A stretch of DNA of 64,000 nucleotides, taken from positions 1-64,000 of the forward strand of contig JAYKXP010000110.1 of the NCBI GenBank assembly GCA_037176845.1, written 5' to 3'. Origin of the DNA: Paramarasmius palmivorus (lineage: Eukaryota; Basidiomycota; Agaricomycetes; Agaricales; Marasmiaceae). This document shows, one piece after another, positions 48,856 to 60,400 of the stretch. Numbering within the stretch: the first letter of the stretch is position 1; each line of letters begins with the position of its first letter. A model generated the notes under the pieces. The model was not told where the DNA came from, ran no database searches, and saw nothing but the letters and a program-made list of their open reading frames with translations. The translations under genes were made by a program, and so were the position numbers.

Positions 48856-49708
48856 ATGGATAGATGTAAAATCGCCGTATTAGGTGACGGGGGTGTCGGG
48901 AAAACAGCATTGGCTGTTCAGGTGGGTTCTATCTCGCCTCTGCTGTCCACCACAATCGCTGTTGCTCACCATGCCAGCAGTTTACGCTCGATTGTTTCAT
49001 AGGTGAGAATCTCAACCTACTATTGTCATCGTCGCCCAAGTCAATGGCGATACCTTTCTCAACAGAGGTGTGTTTTGAAATTTGCTTTGCTACAAGAGGA
49101 ATCTAGTCTCAAGGAATGCCAAGACCTACGACCCTACCATTGAAGACGCCTTTTTGAAGCACCTGAACATCGATGGCCGTATGTGTGCTGTAGAGATAAT
49201 TGACACCGCTGGCCAAGGTGAGCAAGTTGCCCAAGCGTAAGCTGCCATCCGACTGAAGATACGATAGAGGAGTTCGCCACTCTTCGCGACCAGTGGATCC
49301 GGTACGTCTATCTCCGCAGTAGATGAACGCCACTTACTTCCACTCAGAGAAGCTGAAGCCTTCGTCATAGTCTATTCAGTGACTTCCGAGAACTCTTTCC
49401 GAGGTGTCGAAAAGTTTTGGCAAGCAATCCACAGGGTGAAGAAAAGCCCTCCTTTCATCTTGGTTGGGAACAAGATGGATCAAACCTTGCAACGAGAGGT
49501 GAAGGAGTCTGAAGGAGCTTCTTTGGCTCGGATCTATGGCTGTGAACACGTTGAAACATCAGCAAAAACTTCACAAAACATCCTATATCCTTTTGTCCGT
49601 CTGGTCAGCGATATCCGAGTAAAGAGGGGCGAAATGGAAACCCTGTTGAAAGACGATACCTCGAAGAAGATGGAGAGAACGGGCTGTGGAGGATGCGCAA
49701 TCATGTAG
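48856..49708 (+). CDS. Ras-family small GTPase, prenylated
   Basis: Five exons (48856-48921, 48981-49002, 49107-49217, 49268-49301, 49348-49708) give 197 aa. G1 is GDGGVGKTA (residues 9-17), G2 Thr in YDPTIED, G3 DTAGQEEF with the catalytic Gln, G4 NKMD and G5 ETSAK. The C-terminus GCGGCAIM carries a CAAX box (CAIM), predicting farnesylation and membrane attachment. Overall closest to Ras/Rap-type proteins. Oddity: the best splice of exon 2 to exon 3 leaves VSRNAK between DCFI and TYDPTIED, five or six residues more than Ras, just before switch I. Either the protein has an altered effector loop or a splice site is unusual; the intron there is twice as long (104 bp) as its neighbours. It would signal as a GTP-dependent switch; the pathway is unknown. 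Confidence 0.8.
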
Positions 49709-49889
49709 GCTGTGGCTGTATGTATTGCTCGGACCTGGCTAGCTGATATCTTGGCCTCTATCTTTTGTTATTTATTCGCGCATTGGCTGTACATCTTCTG
49801 TATTTGTATCTGAGACCTGGTTATGCATAGCACGGCGGTGATTCACACATAAATCGAGTGATTGAAGAACTTAGAAAGAAAGAGAAGCT

Positions 49890-50200
49890 AGCATTTCTAA
49901 TTAGTCAATATCCGTCGTTTCTCATCACAAACTGTGAGTGAGAAGCTTAGAAACTCAATAGATCAGAGGACATTTGGAGAGCTTAGGGCACGGTATCCAT
50001 CAATATCCATTGTTTCTCATCATAAACGGTGAGCGAGAAGCTGAGAAATGCAGCATTTGGAGAGCTTAGGGCAGGGTATCCGTCAATATCCATCGTTTCT
50101 CATCATAAACAGTGAGCGAGAAACTCAGAAACTCGGCATTTGGAGAGCTTAGGGTACGGTATCCATCAATATCCATCGTTTCTCACCATCAGCAGTAATT
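49890..50200. repeat. 83-bp minisatellite, about 3.5 copies
   Basis: The marker GTTTCTCATCA or its variant starts at 49917, 50012, 50095 and 50178 (periods 95, 83, 83). Each full unit contains GTTTCTC ... GAGAAAC, which can fold into a hairpin with an inner TCA/TGA pairing. It lies downstream of the Ras-like gene. Confidence 0.75.
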
Positions 50201-50931
50201 TCATCCCTCTAGGCTTCAAACTACGGGGAGCATTCTATTCGCAATAGCTTGGGGCCTCCCAGCGTCAATTTGGCGTTGAAGGAATTCACGAGTTACCAGG
50301 TCACGGGCGCTAGTAGAGCTACCTGGATCTGGTAATGCGTGACCCAATGTGACACATACGGCTTGCCTCTTCCCGTCATCATCCATGCATAGCGTGCTCT
50401 CTGACTCCGCAGATATCTCTGGTGCGTGTTTGTTTCAATATCCTGAGCTACGAAGCCCTAACTACATCCCAATATAGGTTGACAACTCAGGTGCTCAAAA
50501 GAACGGATCTTTACGTTTCCTCAAGGTAAGCCCTTTAACCTGCCTTTTCTTATTCGTCGAGTTCAACAGGTTCTAAAAACATTCATATTCTGCAAAAATA
50601 GTCGTCATACGTACTTCATCTTGCTGCACTCCTCATATCAAGGCCCCACGTTACTCCGAACCTCACGAAGCTATTTTCTCTCCGACTACCCCTCAGGCAT
50701 CCAAGAAGAAGGCATCTCTATGCCGTGGATGTCGTTCCTCCTCCTCGCTAATCTTTATCCGAGGACACCTCAGTGCGGCGTTTGACAGGAGCAAAATGAA
50801 CCCTCGTTATCCAACATTTTCCCCCATGGCCTTGCTTCACACACCTGCCTTTTTCAACCCGTCAGCTCATCATATAAGACGAGGCTTCAGCTACCCCGAA
50901 TAGCCAGAACCTGAGGATCTAGGTGTCGTTC
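50201..50931. other. 5' flank of the KDZ gene
   Basis: No gene is modelled. Probably holds the promoter and left end of the KDZ transposon, but I could not identify a terminal inverted repeat. Confidence 0.3.
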
Positions 50932-51635
50932 ATGTCTAAACGTAGCCGCCAGAAACAGCGTGCGCCTACACAGTACTCTGCTGGAGACTTCTCTTCATCA
51001 TCCGACTCCAATGACGAGCTACAGCAGGCGCCATCCAAGCGCTCCAAAGGACAAGCTTTTGTTTCCTCGCTTTCACGGGACCAGCGCCGGATACTCACCA
51101 AGCCTATCTCTATGGGAGAGCCAACTCCCATGAAGCAGGGTTCTCAGTTAATTACCCAAGGGCTCGCATCTATGGCTGTCGCCAAGGCTACCGATGCTAG
51201 CATGGCTGGTGGCAAGGAAGATAGCAGCGATAGCAGTGGGGAAGGTAGTAATAGCGGCGGGAAGGATAGTGATAGCAGCGGGGAAGATAGCGATAGCGAG
51301 GCAGGTCGACACTCGAGCAACGAAAGCAGCGAAGCCAGTCAAGAACCAGATGACCTGCCGTGGGCTGGAATCAGCGAAGCTCAGGCTGAGTATGTTCCCA
51401 TTGCTGTAAAACAGCGCAAGGTATGTTTTTCCCTACGAATAAGTATTGAGACTATGCTCATTCCATTCAAACAGGAGCTTTACCTAGAGGAGTGGTTAGG
51501 TGTTCGTAGCGAATACCTCCAAATCTTGATGATGGGTGAAGGAAGAGGTGGCAGCCGCAACGGTTCTTGTTACCGCTGCAATAAGGATGGCCATGTCCCG
51601 CAATTCAGATGCAGGGACTGCTTTTCCAGGCAGCT
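50932..51635 (+). pseudogene. KDZ transposase, 5' part (split by retrotransposon)
   Basis: Exon 1 is 50932-51420 (163 codons from ATG; MSKRSRQKQRA). A 54-bp intron (51421-51474) follows, then exon 2 from 51475 up to the insertion point at 51635. The first exon is Ser/Asp-rich with SSGEGSNSGG-type repeats. Exon 2 encodes EEWLGVRSEYLQILMMGEGRG and then a cysteine cluster: CYRC, then CRDCF. This is the start of the CxC-type zinc domain associated with KDZ transposases. The frame continues directly into the part at 61310, across the retroelement. Transcription through this locus would now meet an antisense-oriented gypsy element. Confidence 0.75.
51631..51635. other. Target site duplication (left copy, CAGCT)
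   Basis: CAGCT directly before the TG end of the left LTR; repeated at 61305-61309. Confidence 0.9.
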
Positions 51636-51827
51636 TGAAGCGTGCTTAGATACCTCGGACCTCAACCTGAACACGACGAGGGTTTATTGTCCACACGTAG
51701 GTACAAGTCAAGGTAGGTAAGGTCTGAGATCTCGTAATTCCGAGTCATAGCTAGTTCTTATATACGAGTGGTAAGCGAATTACCGTAAAAGGTTATGTCA
51801 TGAATATATTTGGTATAATACGTTACA
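51636..51827 (-). repeat. Gypsy LTR (3' LTR in element orientation)
   Basis: 192 bp, identical by eye to 61113-61304. Confidence 0.95.
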
Positions 51828-51839
51828 CCCTCCCCCACT
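51828..51839 (-). promoter_or_regulatory. Polypurine tract of the gypsy element
   Basis: Minus strand AGTGGGGGAGGG, immediately upstream of the 3' LTR; primes plus-strand DNA synthesis in this class of element. Confidence 0.8.
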
Positions 51840-51983
51840 AGCTTGAACCGTGGGGTCGAGCGAATTAGTCGATTATATGAGGCATGATTCCTTAAATGTG
51901 TAGGTAGTATGAACATATGAATTTCCTTTGATACACAAGTACCTTGACGCTAGCGTTGCGTCAAATCCTCGCGAGGAATCATT

Positions 51984-53786
51984 CTACGCTGGCGTTGCGT
52001 TGATGATCCCCGAGCTATCTCCGGATGAAGTGGTGATGGTGGATTGATCTTCCATGGTGTGATCTTCATCAGTAGTGGTGGGAGTCATGTTGTTCATGCC
52101 CGTTGATTGACTGGGTTGAGACGGGGTAGGTACAACAGATGAGGGAATGAGGTTAAACAAGAAGATGGTGGTTGACACATGATGTTCGATCGTGCCATCG
52201 GGGAAGCGGTAATCATCATTGATACCTGACGGGATTCCTTGGGCGTCAATGAGGGGTTGAAGTTTAGCGCGTAGATCTGCTATTTCAACCTGAACGTTGA
52301 TTTGGTTGGTACAGATGAACGATGCGAGCCAGTGGGCGGCATAGCCAGCTGCATCTTCCAATTCCGCGACTGTCACTCCTTGATTGATGTAGAAGTCGGC
52401 TAGGGTGTCAACTGTGAGATTGTTACAGTCAAGGGGATGCTCGGAAGGTAACGAATCAGGAAGGATGTTGGTCCCTACTCGGGTAGCGTAATACCCAGGG
52501 GTGAGAGCGAGTTCAACATGGATGAACATGAATCGATTGCGAGTGAGCACGGTGAGTCCGGGATGGTTGCGGCTGTACTTGGGGCAGCGTAACTGGATGA
52601 ATCGGTATCCACGGATGCTTCTCATTGAGACCGCTCCGTCGTTACGAAAATGAATGCCGAACTTCGTGTATCGTTCGGTTGCTCGGGCGTGAAGTTGATG
52701 GGCAGTGATTTCATCAATGCTAGCATCATGACGGAGTGGTGGTGGTCCATGAGGACCGAATTCTACATTCTTCGCAGTCTTTGTGCCGGTGACATTCGGT
52801 GCAGGCAGGGTGTTAATAGGCTGTCTCTCTTCGGAGCTTTGGAGAGATTGAGCCCATTCGGGGAGGTGAAAATGATCGAAGACGTAGCGTTGGATTTCCG
52901 TGCGATCAGATGATTTGATGTATCTGATTTTCCGGTGTAAATGAAGGTACTTCTTGGCAAATTGCCAGCGGGGACGAGTGGTGGTCGACTTGTTGAGTTC
53001 CTCGAGTTCGAACTGAACGTTCTCGAGAGTGTCGGGTAGGAAAAATTTCAATGGAAGTCGCTTTCCGCGCTCGTCCGTGATGGAGACTGGGAGACCGAGT
53101 GATTTGTTGTGTAAAGCTGCCTGGAGTTGGGGCTGAGACCGATAGTACCCATCACCAATGGGATCCGGGTCCATCAGGTTATTGACAGTGAGGCGGTGTG
53201 AGTCTGATGAGTGTGATGTGGATTCGGTGGGCGTAGGTGAGTGGTTGTCTCTTCTGCGCTTCCGTGATCGTGTATCCTCTTCTTCCTCTTGATACCTCCG
53301 TATCTCTTCTTCCTTATCCTTCAATTCTTCTCTGCAGTCTCGATAGTCCGCTCTCAATTCCTCAAAGTCATCTCGGAGCCGCTTGTACTTGGTCTCCAAC
53401 GATTCCTTTTCCTTGATACGAGTCTCGGCTATTTCTTCGAGCTCGGCAATCCTCTTCTCAGTAAGTCGTAGTTTGACCTTGATTTCCATGTTTTCCTCAA
53501 TCAATTTCCAGTTGAGGTCTACTGATGATAAATTAGGTGCTGCAAGTTGATTGTTTGGTATCAAGTCACCTTGCGCATTAAATAAATTCGGGTTGTTGAA
53601 CGAATTTGGTTGGTTGAATGATGGGTTAAAGTTCGGTCCGTTAAATAGCGGTCCGGATCCTCCCCCACTGAAAAATGAATTCGGAGTTGACATAGTGCGT
53701 TCGGTGTCAGTCTTGTTGGGCTGATCAACGATTGATATTGAATACACTGTTTCCCGTGGATTATGAGCGGTGAGCAGTGTAGTTCA
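51984..53786 (-). CDS. Gypsy ORF3: coiled-coil protein of unknown function
   Basis: The frame opens immediately after the pol TGA. The first ATG is at 53693 (569 aa from there); a GTG lies at 53747. Residues 1-55 are Asn/Gly/Pro-rich (FNGPNFNPSFNQPNSF...). About 100 residues of heptad-like coiled coil follow (VKLRLTEKRIAELEE... EELKDKEEEIRRYQE), then a basic KRRRD stretch. A globular region of about 370 residues follows, and the protein ends in a Ser/Thr/acidic tail. There is no transmembrane segment or signal peptide, so it is not a typical envelope protein although it sits in the envelope position. I recognise no domain. The basic stretch would suit nucleic-acid binding. It may be made by readthrough of the TGA, by reinitiation, or from a spliced RNA. 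Confidence 0.75.
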
Positions 53787-56700
53787 AGGATTTGAGGTGA
53801 GGTTTTTATCCAGTTCGGTATTGGGCGCTAAGTTTAGATCTCCGACTGAATCATTTTGCGCATCAAGTTTCGCATCAATCTTGGTTTCCTCTCTTGTTAC
53901 ACGAGGAAGCTTTCGCCAATCATCCAGTCCATTCAATTCAAGGTACGCGTCGAGTGCAGCCAAATCTTTGCAATTGCTGTACGACTCGACGGTGATGTCT
54001 CCAAGGTCCCAAAGTACATGGAACATCAATTTTCTTCCATCCCAATGATGTCCAATGATTTCTTTTACTAACCATTCAGCTTCCGCGGGATCTCCGAAGT
54101 CATATGGGTCACACATGGAACGGTATGGGAACATCGTGTCATCATTTGGTACGTGTTTCCTGAGTGTAGAGACGTGAAAGTTGTTGTGCACTCCTCGTTT
54201 AGCAAGTTCCGTGGGTAACCCAACTCGGTAATTTGACGAGTTGGGTTTAGCTTCAATAACAGGGTAGGGGCCGATGTATTTCGGTAGTAGCTTGCGTGCT
54301 CTGCCTTTAGGTAAGTTTAGATTCTTGGTCGAGATGTATACCAAGTCATTTTTCCCAATTTCAGGCTCCGATCCACGTTTTCGATTGGCATTATGGGTTT
54401 GATAGACTCGCGCCTCTATTATTGAGTCATGCGCATCCATCACATGTGCGTATGCACGTTCGGCAAATTGCCGGACACCTGGCGATACTTCAGGTGCGTG
54501 TTTTAATCCTCTTAGTAGGGTAGGCATGTAACCGCTTTCTAGTTCAAACGGTGCATACCCAGTACTTTCATTAATACTCGAGTTGATGGCAAATTCAACG
54601 AGAGGTAATTTTTCAACCCAGTCGCGTTGATCTGGGCTAACCATTGAGCGTAGTACTTGCCCAATGGAACGGTTTACGCGTTCAGTAGCGCCATCAGTTT
54701 GTGGATGGTACGAGGTGGACATGAGGAGTTTGGTCCCAAGTAATCGGTGTACCTCACGCCACCATTTAGAAGTGAATTTGGAGTCGCGGTCGGATACAAT
54801 GGATTTCGGTAAGCCATGCAATCTGACTATTTCTTTAACGTATAGCCAAGATAATTGACTAGCCGTGATATTCACGTCCACTGGAATGAGGTGAACACGC
54901 GACGTTAACCGACAAATAACGACCCAAAGGTAGTTGTGACCCTTGGATTCAGGGAAGGGTCCCATGAAATCCATGCCTATGGATTCCCAAGGACGTGTAG
55001 GGATCGGTAATGTATGTAATTTACCAGTAGGTTTCTGGTTCAGAGTTTTGATCTGCTGACATTTCTCACAGGTTTCACAGAATTTTTCAGTGTCTCCGTG
55101 AATTCGGGGCCACCAATACCATCGTTGAACGTAATCTGATGTTCGTTGGGCGCCAAAATGACCGATAACCTCGTGTGCTTGTTCTAACACGAGCCCGCGT
55201 AGGGTTTTACCTGTGGCTGATGAACGGCCAATAGGTACACATGTCACGATTTCCTTTCCTCTGTTCTTCCCATAGATTATTCCATCCTTTATTGTGAATG
55301 CTGGATGATCTTTAGGATTTTCAAGAACCTTTTTGAATAACGGGTCCTCGAGGTAAAGTCGTTTCAAATCCAATTCGAAGTTTTCGTTGGAATTGAGACT
55401 CTCTTGTAGCGCGGGATCACGTATGCGGGATTCCAATATAGTGGGATCATCCTCAACGTCGCTAGTGTCCTCAGGAACCATGGTACGAGGTTCTGCATTT
55501 TCTTCGAGTTCCTTGGCTTCCTTTTGACGTGGTTGTTCAGGTTCCTTCAATTTAGCTTGGATCCTGGCTGAACGGCGTATGTTCATGAGGTGATCACTGT
55601 TGATAATCTCCTCAATGCGGTCTGGAGGTAAATCATCATGTTCTTTGTCAAGTCGTACATCTGCTGATACATATTCATAGGCAGGATGCACGTCAGAGTC
55701 GGTATCCGATTCATAGTAGCGGGAAAGTGCGTCCGCAACCTTGTTTTGCACTCCTTTCACATATCTGATGTCAAAATCAAATCTTGACAGATATTCCATC
55801 CATCGGACTTGACGGCTTGACAGTTTCCGTTGTGTCATGAAGAATTCAAGAGTACGGTGGTCAGTCACAACATGAATTCGATGGCCAAGTAATTTATCTT
55901 CCCATTTTAGGAGTGCCTCGAGGATCGCGAGCGTCTCCAATTCAAATACACGGTAATTGTGTTGTGCCGCTGAGAACTTCTTTGACATGAATCCAGCAGG
56001 TCTACACTTTTGCCAGGTAGGTCCTTGCCCATACATTGCACCGACGCCTGATACCGAGGCATCACAAATAACCCATATGGGTTCAGGTGAGTTTGGTTCT
56101 ACCGGTTTTAATATTGGCGCGCGTGATGCTAACTGCTTAATTTGTTCGAAGCAGGTGTCATGGGTTGGTAACCAGTGGAATGGTACATCGTTCCGTGTCA
56201 TGATGGATAGTGGTCCGGTGAGTGTTGCTACTTCCGGCATGTACGGCGCAAGATATTGAACAAGTCCTAGAAACTTTTGAACGTCATTGAAGTTTCTAGG
56301 TGTGCGCCATTCACGGATACGTGACATCTTGTCCATATCAGCGTGAATTCCACGTTCATCAATTAGATGTCCTAATGCATCAATAACTGGTGCATATAGT
56401 TCACATTTTGATGCTTTCAGATAGAAGTGTGCATTTCTTACGCGTTTAAACACTTCTGCAAGTACTCTTTCATGTTCCTCGATAGTGTGTGAGAATATGA
56501 AAATGTCATCAAGGTATACATGGACGCTGCGTCCAATCATGTCCCGGAATAGGTGAGTCATGACTCTTTGAAAAGTAGCCGGCGCGTTGCAATCCCCCTG
56601 CATCATCACATTGCTGCCATACGTTCCGAATACAGTAGCAAATGCTGTCTTGCGGACATCCTCTGGTGCGTTCCTAACTTGTTCATACGCATCTGACATG

Positions 56701-57473
56701 TCTATTTTAGAACAATATTTATGACGTGCAACATCCTGCCTGATGTTGTCTTGATCAGGGAATGGTGTCACGTCTTTCACGGTATTTGCATTTCTTTGAC
56801 GGTAATCAACAATCGTCCTTAGTGTACGATTCTTTTTTGGGATGCATAGCATGGGGGCGGCTTGATCAACAGTGGTTTCGTACCACCAGCCCGCTCTCGT
56901 GTACCGAGCGAGTTTATCGTTGAACTCGGTCCTTAGATAGTCAGGACACCGAGGCATATAGTAAGTGTACCTTTTATTCTCATCAATCAATGTGATTTTG
57001 TGATTGATTTCGCGTAGTGGTGGTAACTCTTCTGGTACACCACCTAAGATGTCGGCATTGCGGTGTAACCAGCGTGCACGAAGTTTAGGTATGTCCTCTT
57101 CAGTGTATGGACCTTTATCCGGTAACTCTGACCAGCTGATTTCTTCGGACTGAGCAAGATTAGCGGCAAATAATTGTTCCCGCATCCTACGTTCATCACG
57201 GTCAGCACTAGATTCATTGATAGGTTTCTCTTGTTGATGAATTTCATTTCGGTCTTGTGTGCGAGAGTATTCCTGTACTATCTCAACAAGGTCATCCAAT
57301 TGATCTTGATTGAATTTCTTGACGGTTGTATTATTACCATCTATCTCTTCTAGAACCACCGGAAAATTGTGCGGTAAGTTCTTTCTTTTTCTTATTGAAT
57401 TAAGACATTGATCTTCAATGTCAGGGGGTTTCTTGACCCGATTATCTCGTCTTTTGGTCCGAGACGGTTCCAT
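53784..57473 (-). CDS. Gypsy Pol: reverse transcriptase, RNase H, integrase, chromodomain-like tail
   Basis: 1,229 aa from the ATG at 57473. The reverse transcriptase spans residues about 170-345, with KIDMSDAYEQ (Asp258) and the catalytic YLDD (320-323). RNase H has Asp471 (VICDASVSG), Glu511, Asp538 (VTDHRT) and Asp581. Integrase has an HHCC zinc finger (His767, His772, Cys802, Cys805) and DD35E residues Asp835, Asp895 and Glu931 (SDRDSKF ... TERVNR). Residues about 1133-1185 (EWLVKEIIGHHWDGRKLMFHVLWDLG...) resemble a chromodomain, which in chromoviruses guides integration toward particular chromatin. No aspartic protease is present; it is in gag. The frame also runs eight sense codons upstream to the gag TGA, so a gag-pol fusion by readthrough is possible. 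Confidence 0.95.
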   Translation of the reverse strand: MEPSRTKRRDNRVKKPPDIEDQCLNSIRKRKNLPHNFPVVLEEIDGNNTTVKKFNQDQLDDLVEIVQEYSRTQDRNEIHQQEKPINESSADRDERRMREQLFAANLAQSEEISWSELPDKGPYTEEDIPKLRARWLHRNADILGGVPEELPPLREINHKITLIDENKRYTYYMPRCPDYLRTEFNDKLARYTRAGWWYETTVDQAAPMLCIPKKNRTLRTIVDYRQRNANTVKDVTPFPDQDNIRQDVARHKYCSKIDMSDAYEQVRNAPEDVRKTAFATVFGTYGSNVMMQGDCNAPATFQRVMTHLFRDMIGRSVHVYLDDIFIFSHTIEEHERVLAEVFKRVRNAHFYLKASKCELYAPVIDALGHLIDERGIHADMDKMSRIREWRTPRNFNDVQKFLGLVQYLAPYMPEVATLTGPLSIMTRNDVPFHWLPTHDTCFEQIKQLASRAPILKPVEPNSPEPIWVICDASVSGVGAMYGQGPTWQKCRPAGFMSKKFSAAQHNYRVFELETLAILEALLKWEDKLLGHRIHVVTDHRTLEFFMTQRKLSSRQVRWMEYLSRFDFDIRYVKGVQNKVADALSRYYESDTDSDVHPAYEYVSADVRLDKEHDDLPPDRIEEIINSDHLMNIRRSARIQAKLKEPEQPRQKEAKELEENAEPRTMVPEDTSDVEDDPTILESRIRDPALQESLNSNENFELDLKRLYLEDPLFKKVLENPKDHPAFTIKDGIIYGKNRGKEIVTCVPIGRSSATGKTLRGLVLEQAHEVIGHFGAQRTSDYVQRWYWWPRIHGDTEKFCETCEKCQQIKTLNQKPTGKLHTLPIPTRPWESIGMDFMGPFPESKGHNYLWVVICRLTSRVHLIPVDVNITASQLSWLYVKEIVRLHGLPKSIVSDRDSKFTSKWWREVHRLLGTKLLMSTSYHPQTDGATERVNRSIGQVLRSMVSPDQRDWVEKLPLVEFAINSSINESTGYAPFELESGYMPTLLRGLKHAPEVSPGVRQFAERAYAHVMDAHDSIIEARVYQTHNANRKRGSEPEIGKNDLVYISTKNLNLPKGRARKLLPKYIGPYPVIEAKPNSSNYRVGLPTELAKRGVHNNFHVSTLRKHVPNDDTMFPYRSMCDPYDFGDPAEAEWLVKEIIGHHWDGRKLMFHVLWDLGDITVESYSNCKDLAALDAYLELNGLDDWRKLPRVTREETKIDAKLDAQNDSVGDLNLAPNTELDKNLTSNP

Positions 57474-57497
57474 GATATTGGAACCTTGTATAGGGAG

Positions 57498-60400
57498 TCA
57501 ATTTAGGTGAGTTTCTTGCAGTTTTGTGCGAGCGTCTATTGATTGAAGCTCTTTACGCATAGCTGCTCGACGTTTTAATTCCGCAGAATCCTCCCCCACT
57601 GCAAGAGCGTTGACACGATGGTTGTCAATGATTATTTGATCATTCTTGAAGTCGAGCATGATGCCGTGTTTCCTCATGAAGTAGGTTCCTACTATGGCAT
57701 CATACCTATCAATGTTGACGATGTCAAAGTAGACCTGTGACTTAATGGTCTCGTATTCAACATCCACAGTAGAGCCGTAGTTAAATTTAGCACGGCTGCC
57801 AACTGTACCCAGCTGCAGTGAATGTTGTTCAGCTAGTGGGTATACTTTGGTGTTAGTTAACCGTGCAAAGTTAGGGCTTAAGCATTCGAGCGTGCACCCT
57901 GAGTCGAACATGGTGAGTGCCCATTGGCCATTTAATTTGATGAGAGCTACTAATGGTCGTCTCTCAGCAGCACCTCCACGATTTGGGCGCTGTATTTTAC
58001 GTGACGAGCGTCTAAGCTTAACATTTGTTGTTGAAGCCTCTGGCGCGTTATTCGTATTGATCGCGTTTAATGCGTCTTCGAATCGGTACTGATCCAAATC
58101 AATTCTAGGGAATATACTGATGTCAATGTCATCTTCAATTATAATAGGAGGCCCGCAGTCTTTGAGCGGGTTGTATTCCTGTTCAATTTCAATGATGTGA
58201 GTGTTTCCTCTATTTGTTTGAGGTTCCTGATCTGATTCCCCTGTATTATAGTGATATTCAGGGTCATCTATGGCGTAAAATAGTTCGCCTTCAATGTTCA
58301 TTGATCCACCGTAGTCCTCATACTGTTCGAGTATGTATTCCCCTTCCGAGCTTGAAGCTTCTGAGTGCTCTTGCTGACTTTCATTATCATCAACAGATTT
58401 CTCAGTTTCAGATTTGTTTCCACTGATCTCCGCGCTATCGCTATCATCATCAGCAATGCGATACATGCTTGGCCTGCCATATTGGGGGCATTTCGGGTCA
58501 GTCTTGACATGACCAGGTTGGCCACATCCCCAGCAGAGTAATGTCTTGCTGGGTTTCTTTTCATCTTTGGTACTAGTTCTGGCAGGAGCTGGATTACTAG
58601 GACCTGCCTTGGCATTTGATGAATTAGGTGCATGATTGTCCAGAGGGAGTCGAGAATGCAGTCGTTTATTGATTTTGACCAGTTTATAGCGTCTATTATC
58701 AATTTTGCGTGCGGGACTATGTCCGCTACGCTTTTCACTGCGTTCTCGGTGATTAGATGATGTATGTCGCATTTGTCGTTCCTGGGAGCGTCCCCGTTTA
58801 CTGGACTTTGTTTCCCGCAGCGTGTGGTGATGCCGTTTAAGTGCATCGCGATTTTCCAAGGTGCGTATAGCCAATATCATTTGTGGTACCTTAGAATGTT
58901 CGGGTGCCACACCGAGATCAATTAATTTGTTGACAATCCTTTCAGGTAATCCTTTTACAAACTGCTTCTTGAATGTGGTCGGTTCAGGTGGTTCCACCAT
59001 GCGCCATGCCCAACGATTCAAGGTACCATTATAGATGTCTACACCTTTGATGGGATCATACTGAATTCCTTCAAATTTAGTAGTGGCCTCATGGATAGTC
59101 GCGGCCTGAACACAGTGGTTGAATAGTCCCAATATTACAGACTTGAATTTCCACTCAATTCTTTCTCGGTGAGCTCCTGCGACGTTGTCATTGTACCATG
59201 TTAATGCCCGGCCCTTTATTACTAGTCCAACAGCTTGGATGCGTACACGGTCATATTTTGGACCACATAGCCGATTTACTGACATCCAATTTAGTGTTTG
59301 CATCAACCATTCATCAAACACTTCAACATCTGGTTCACCATTATAGGGCTGAGGTTGCGACACTTTCAGCGCCTTCATTCCCTTGTCATCTGGGAGTTCA
59401 TGGCCAACGGTTTCTCGGATTTGCATCAAATATTTTGCATAGATCCGTTTACGCCACCTACGGTGATTTATGTCACTTAATTTTTCTTTCTCATATCGTT
59501 TAAGGCGACGCTTTCGGCGTTGTTTCCTATCTTCGGGGTTCTCATGTTTGGATTTCCGTGTATCTTCATCCGATGTTGGAGATAGATACTCAGATATTCC
59601 GGATTCCTCATCATCTATTTCGGAATCACCAGAACTATCTTCAGATTCATTCTCCCAAGGTGTATGACGACGTTTATATGGTACCGGTTCTGGTAATGGG
59701 TCCGGTAACTTTTTAGGCTTATCTGGGTCACTGCTATCTGACCCGTTACCATCTCCAGGGTTGTTGTGCCTGGTACGCCGGTTATCTCTTCCTTGAGGTT
59801 TCGTGCCTCCTGAAGTCTGTTCTTTAGGTTCTCCAGAAGGTGGATTAGCAGTGTGTGCACGGTCCCACACTTGCCGCGGGGTCTTTGCCTTGTCAACAGG
59901 CACAGCATCTTCGTTGAATCCAACATTTCTGAACAGGTATGTCAGAATATCCTTTTTTCCCTTAATTCGGCATTCCTCAGCCTTTGGAATCCAACTCGTG
60001 AATTTCCAAATGGCTTCCTCAGATGGAGGTGGTGGGGTTTTAATATCATTTACTCCTGACGGTCTCGAGGGGCGTGTGTTTTTTGGTACGCTTGGCGGTG
60101 CCGTCGTTGAATGAGGTAAGTTATAACCATTGATGACTTCTTGAATTATTGGTCCCTGAGTATTTTGGATACGTTCTCCTCGATACTCAGGTTCATCATC
60201 GTCTACCTCTTCAATCGCAGGTCTGGGCAATTTATTTTCATGAAGAGGTAAGTTCCGGAGCTTGTCTGCGAACTCCGAGAGTTTGAATGAAGTCTTCATG
60301 ACTGGTGTTTCGGTTGTCGTCGCTTGCGGAGTTGGAGACGATATTGTAGACGATGTATCCCGTTGTAATGTCCTGAGTTCTTCAAGATCGCGTGCATTCC

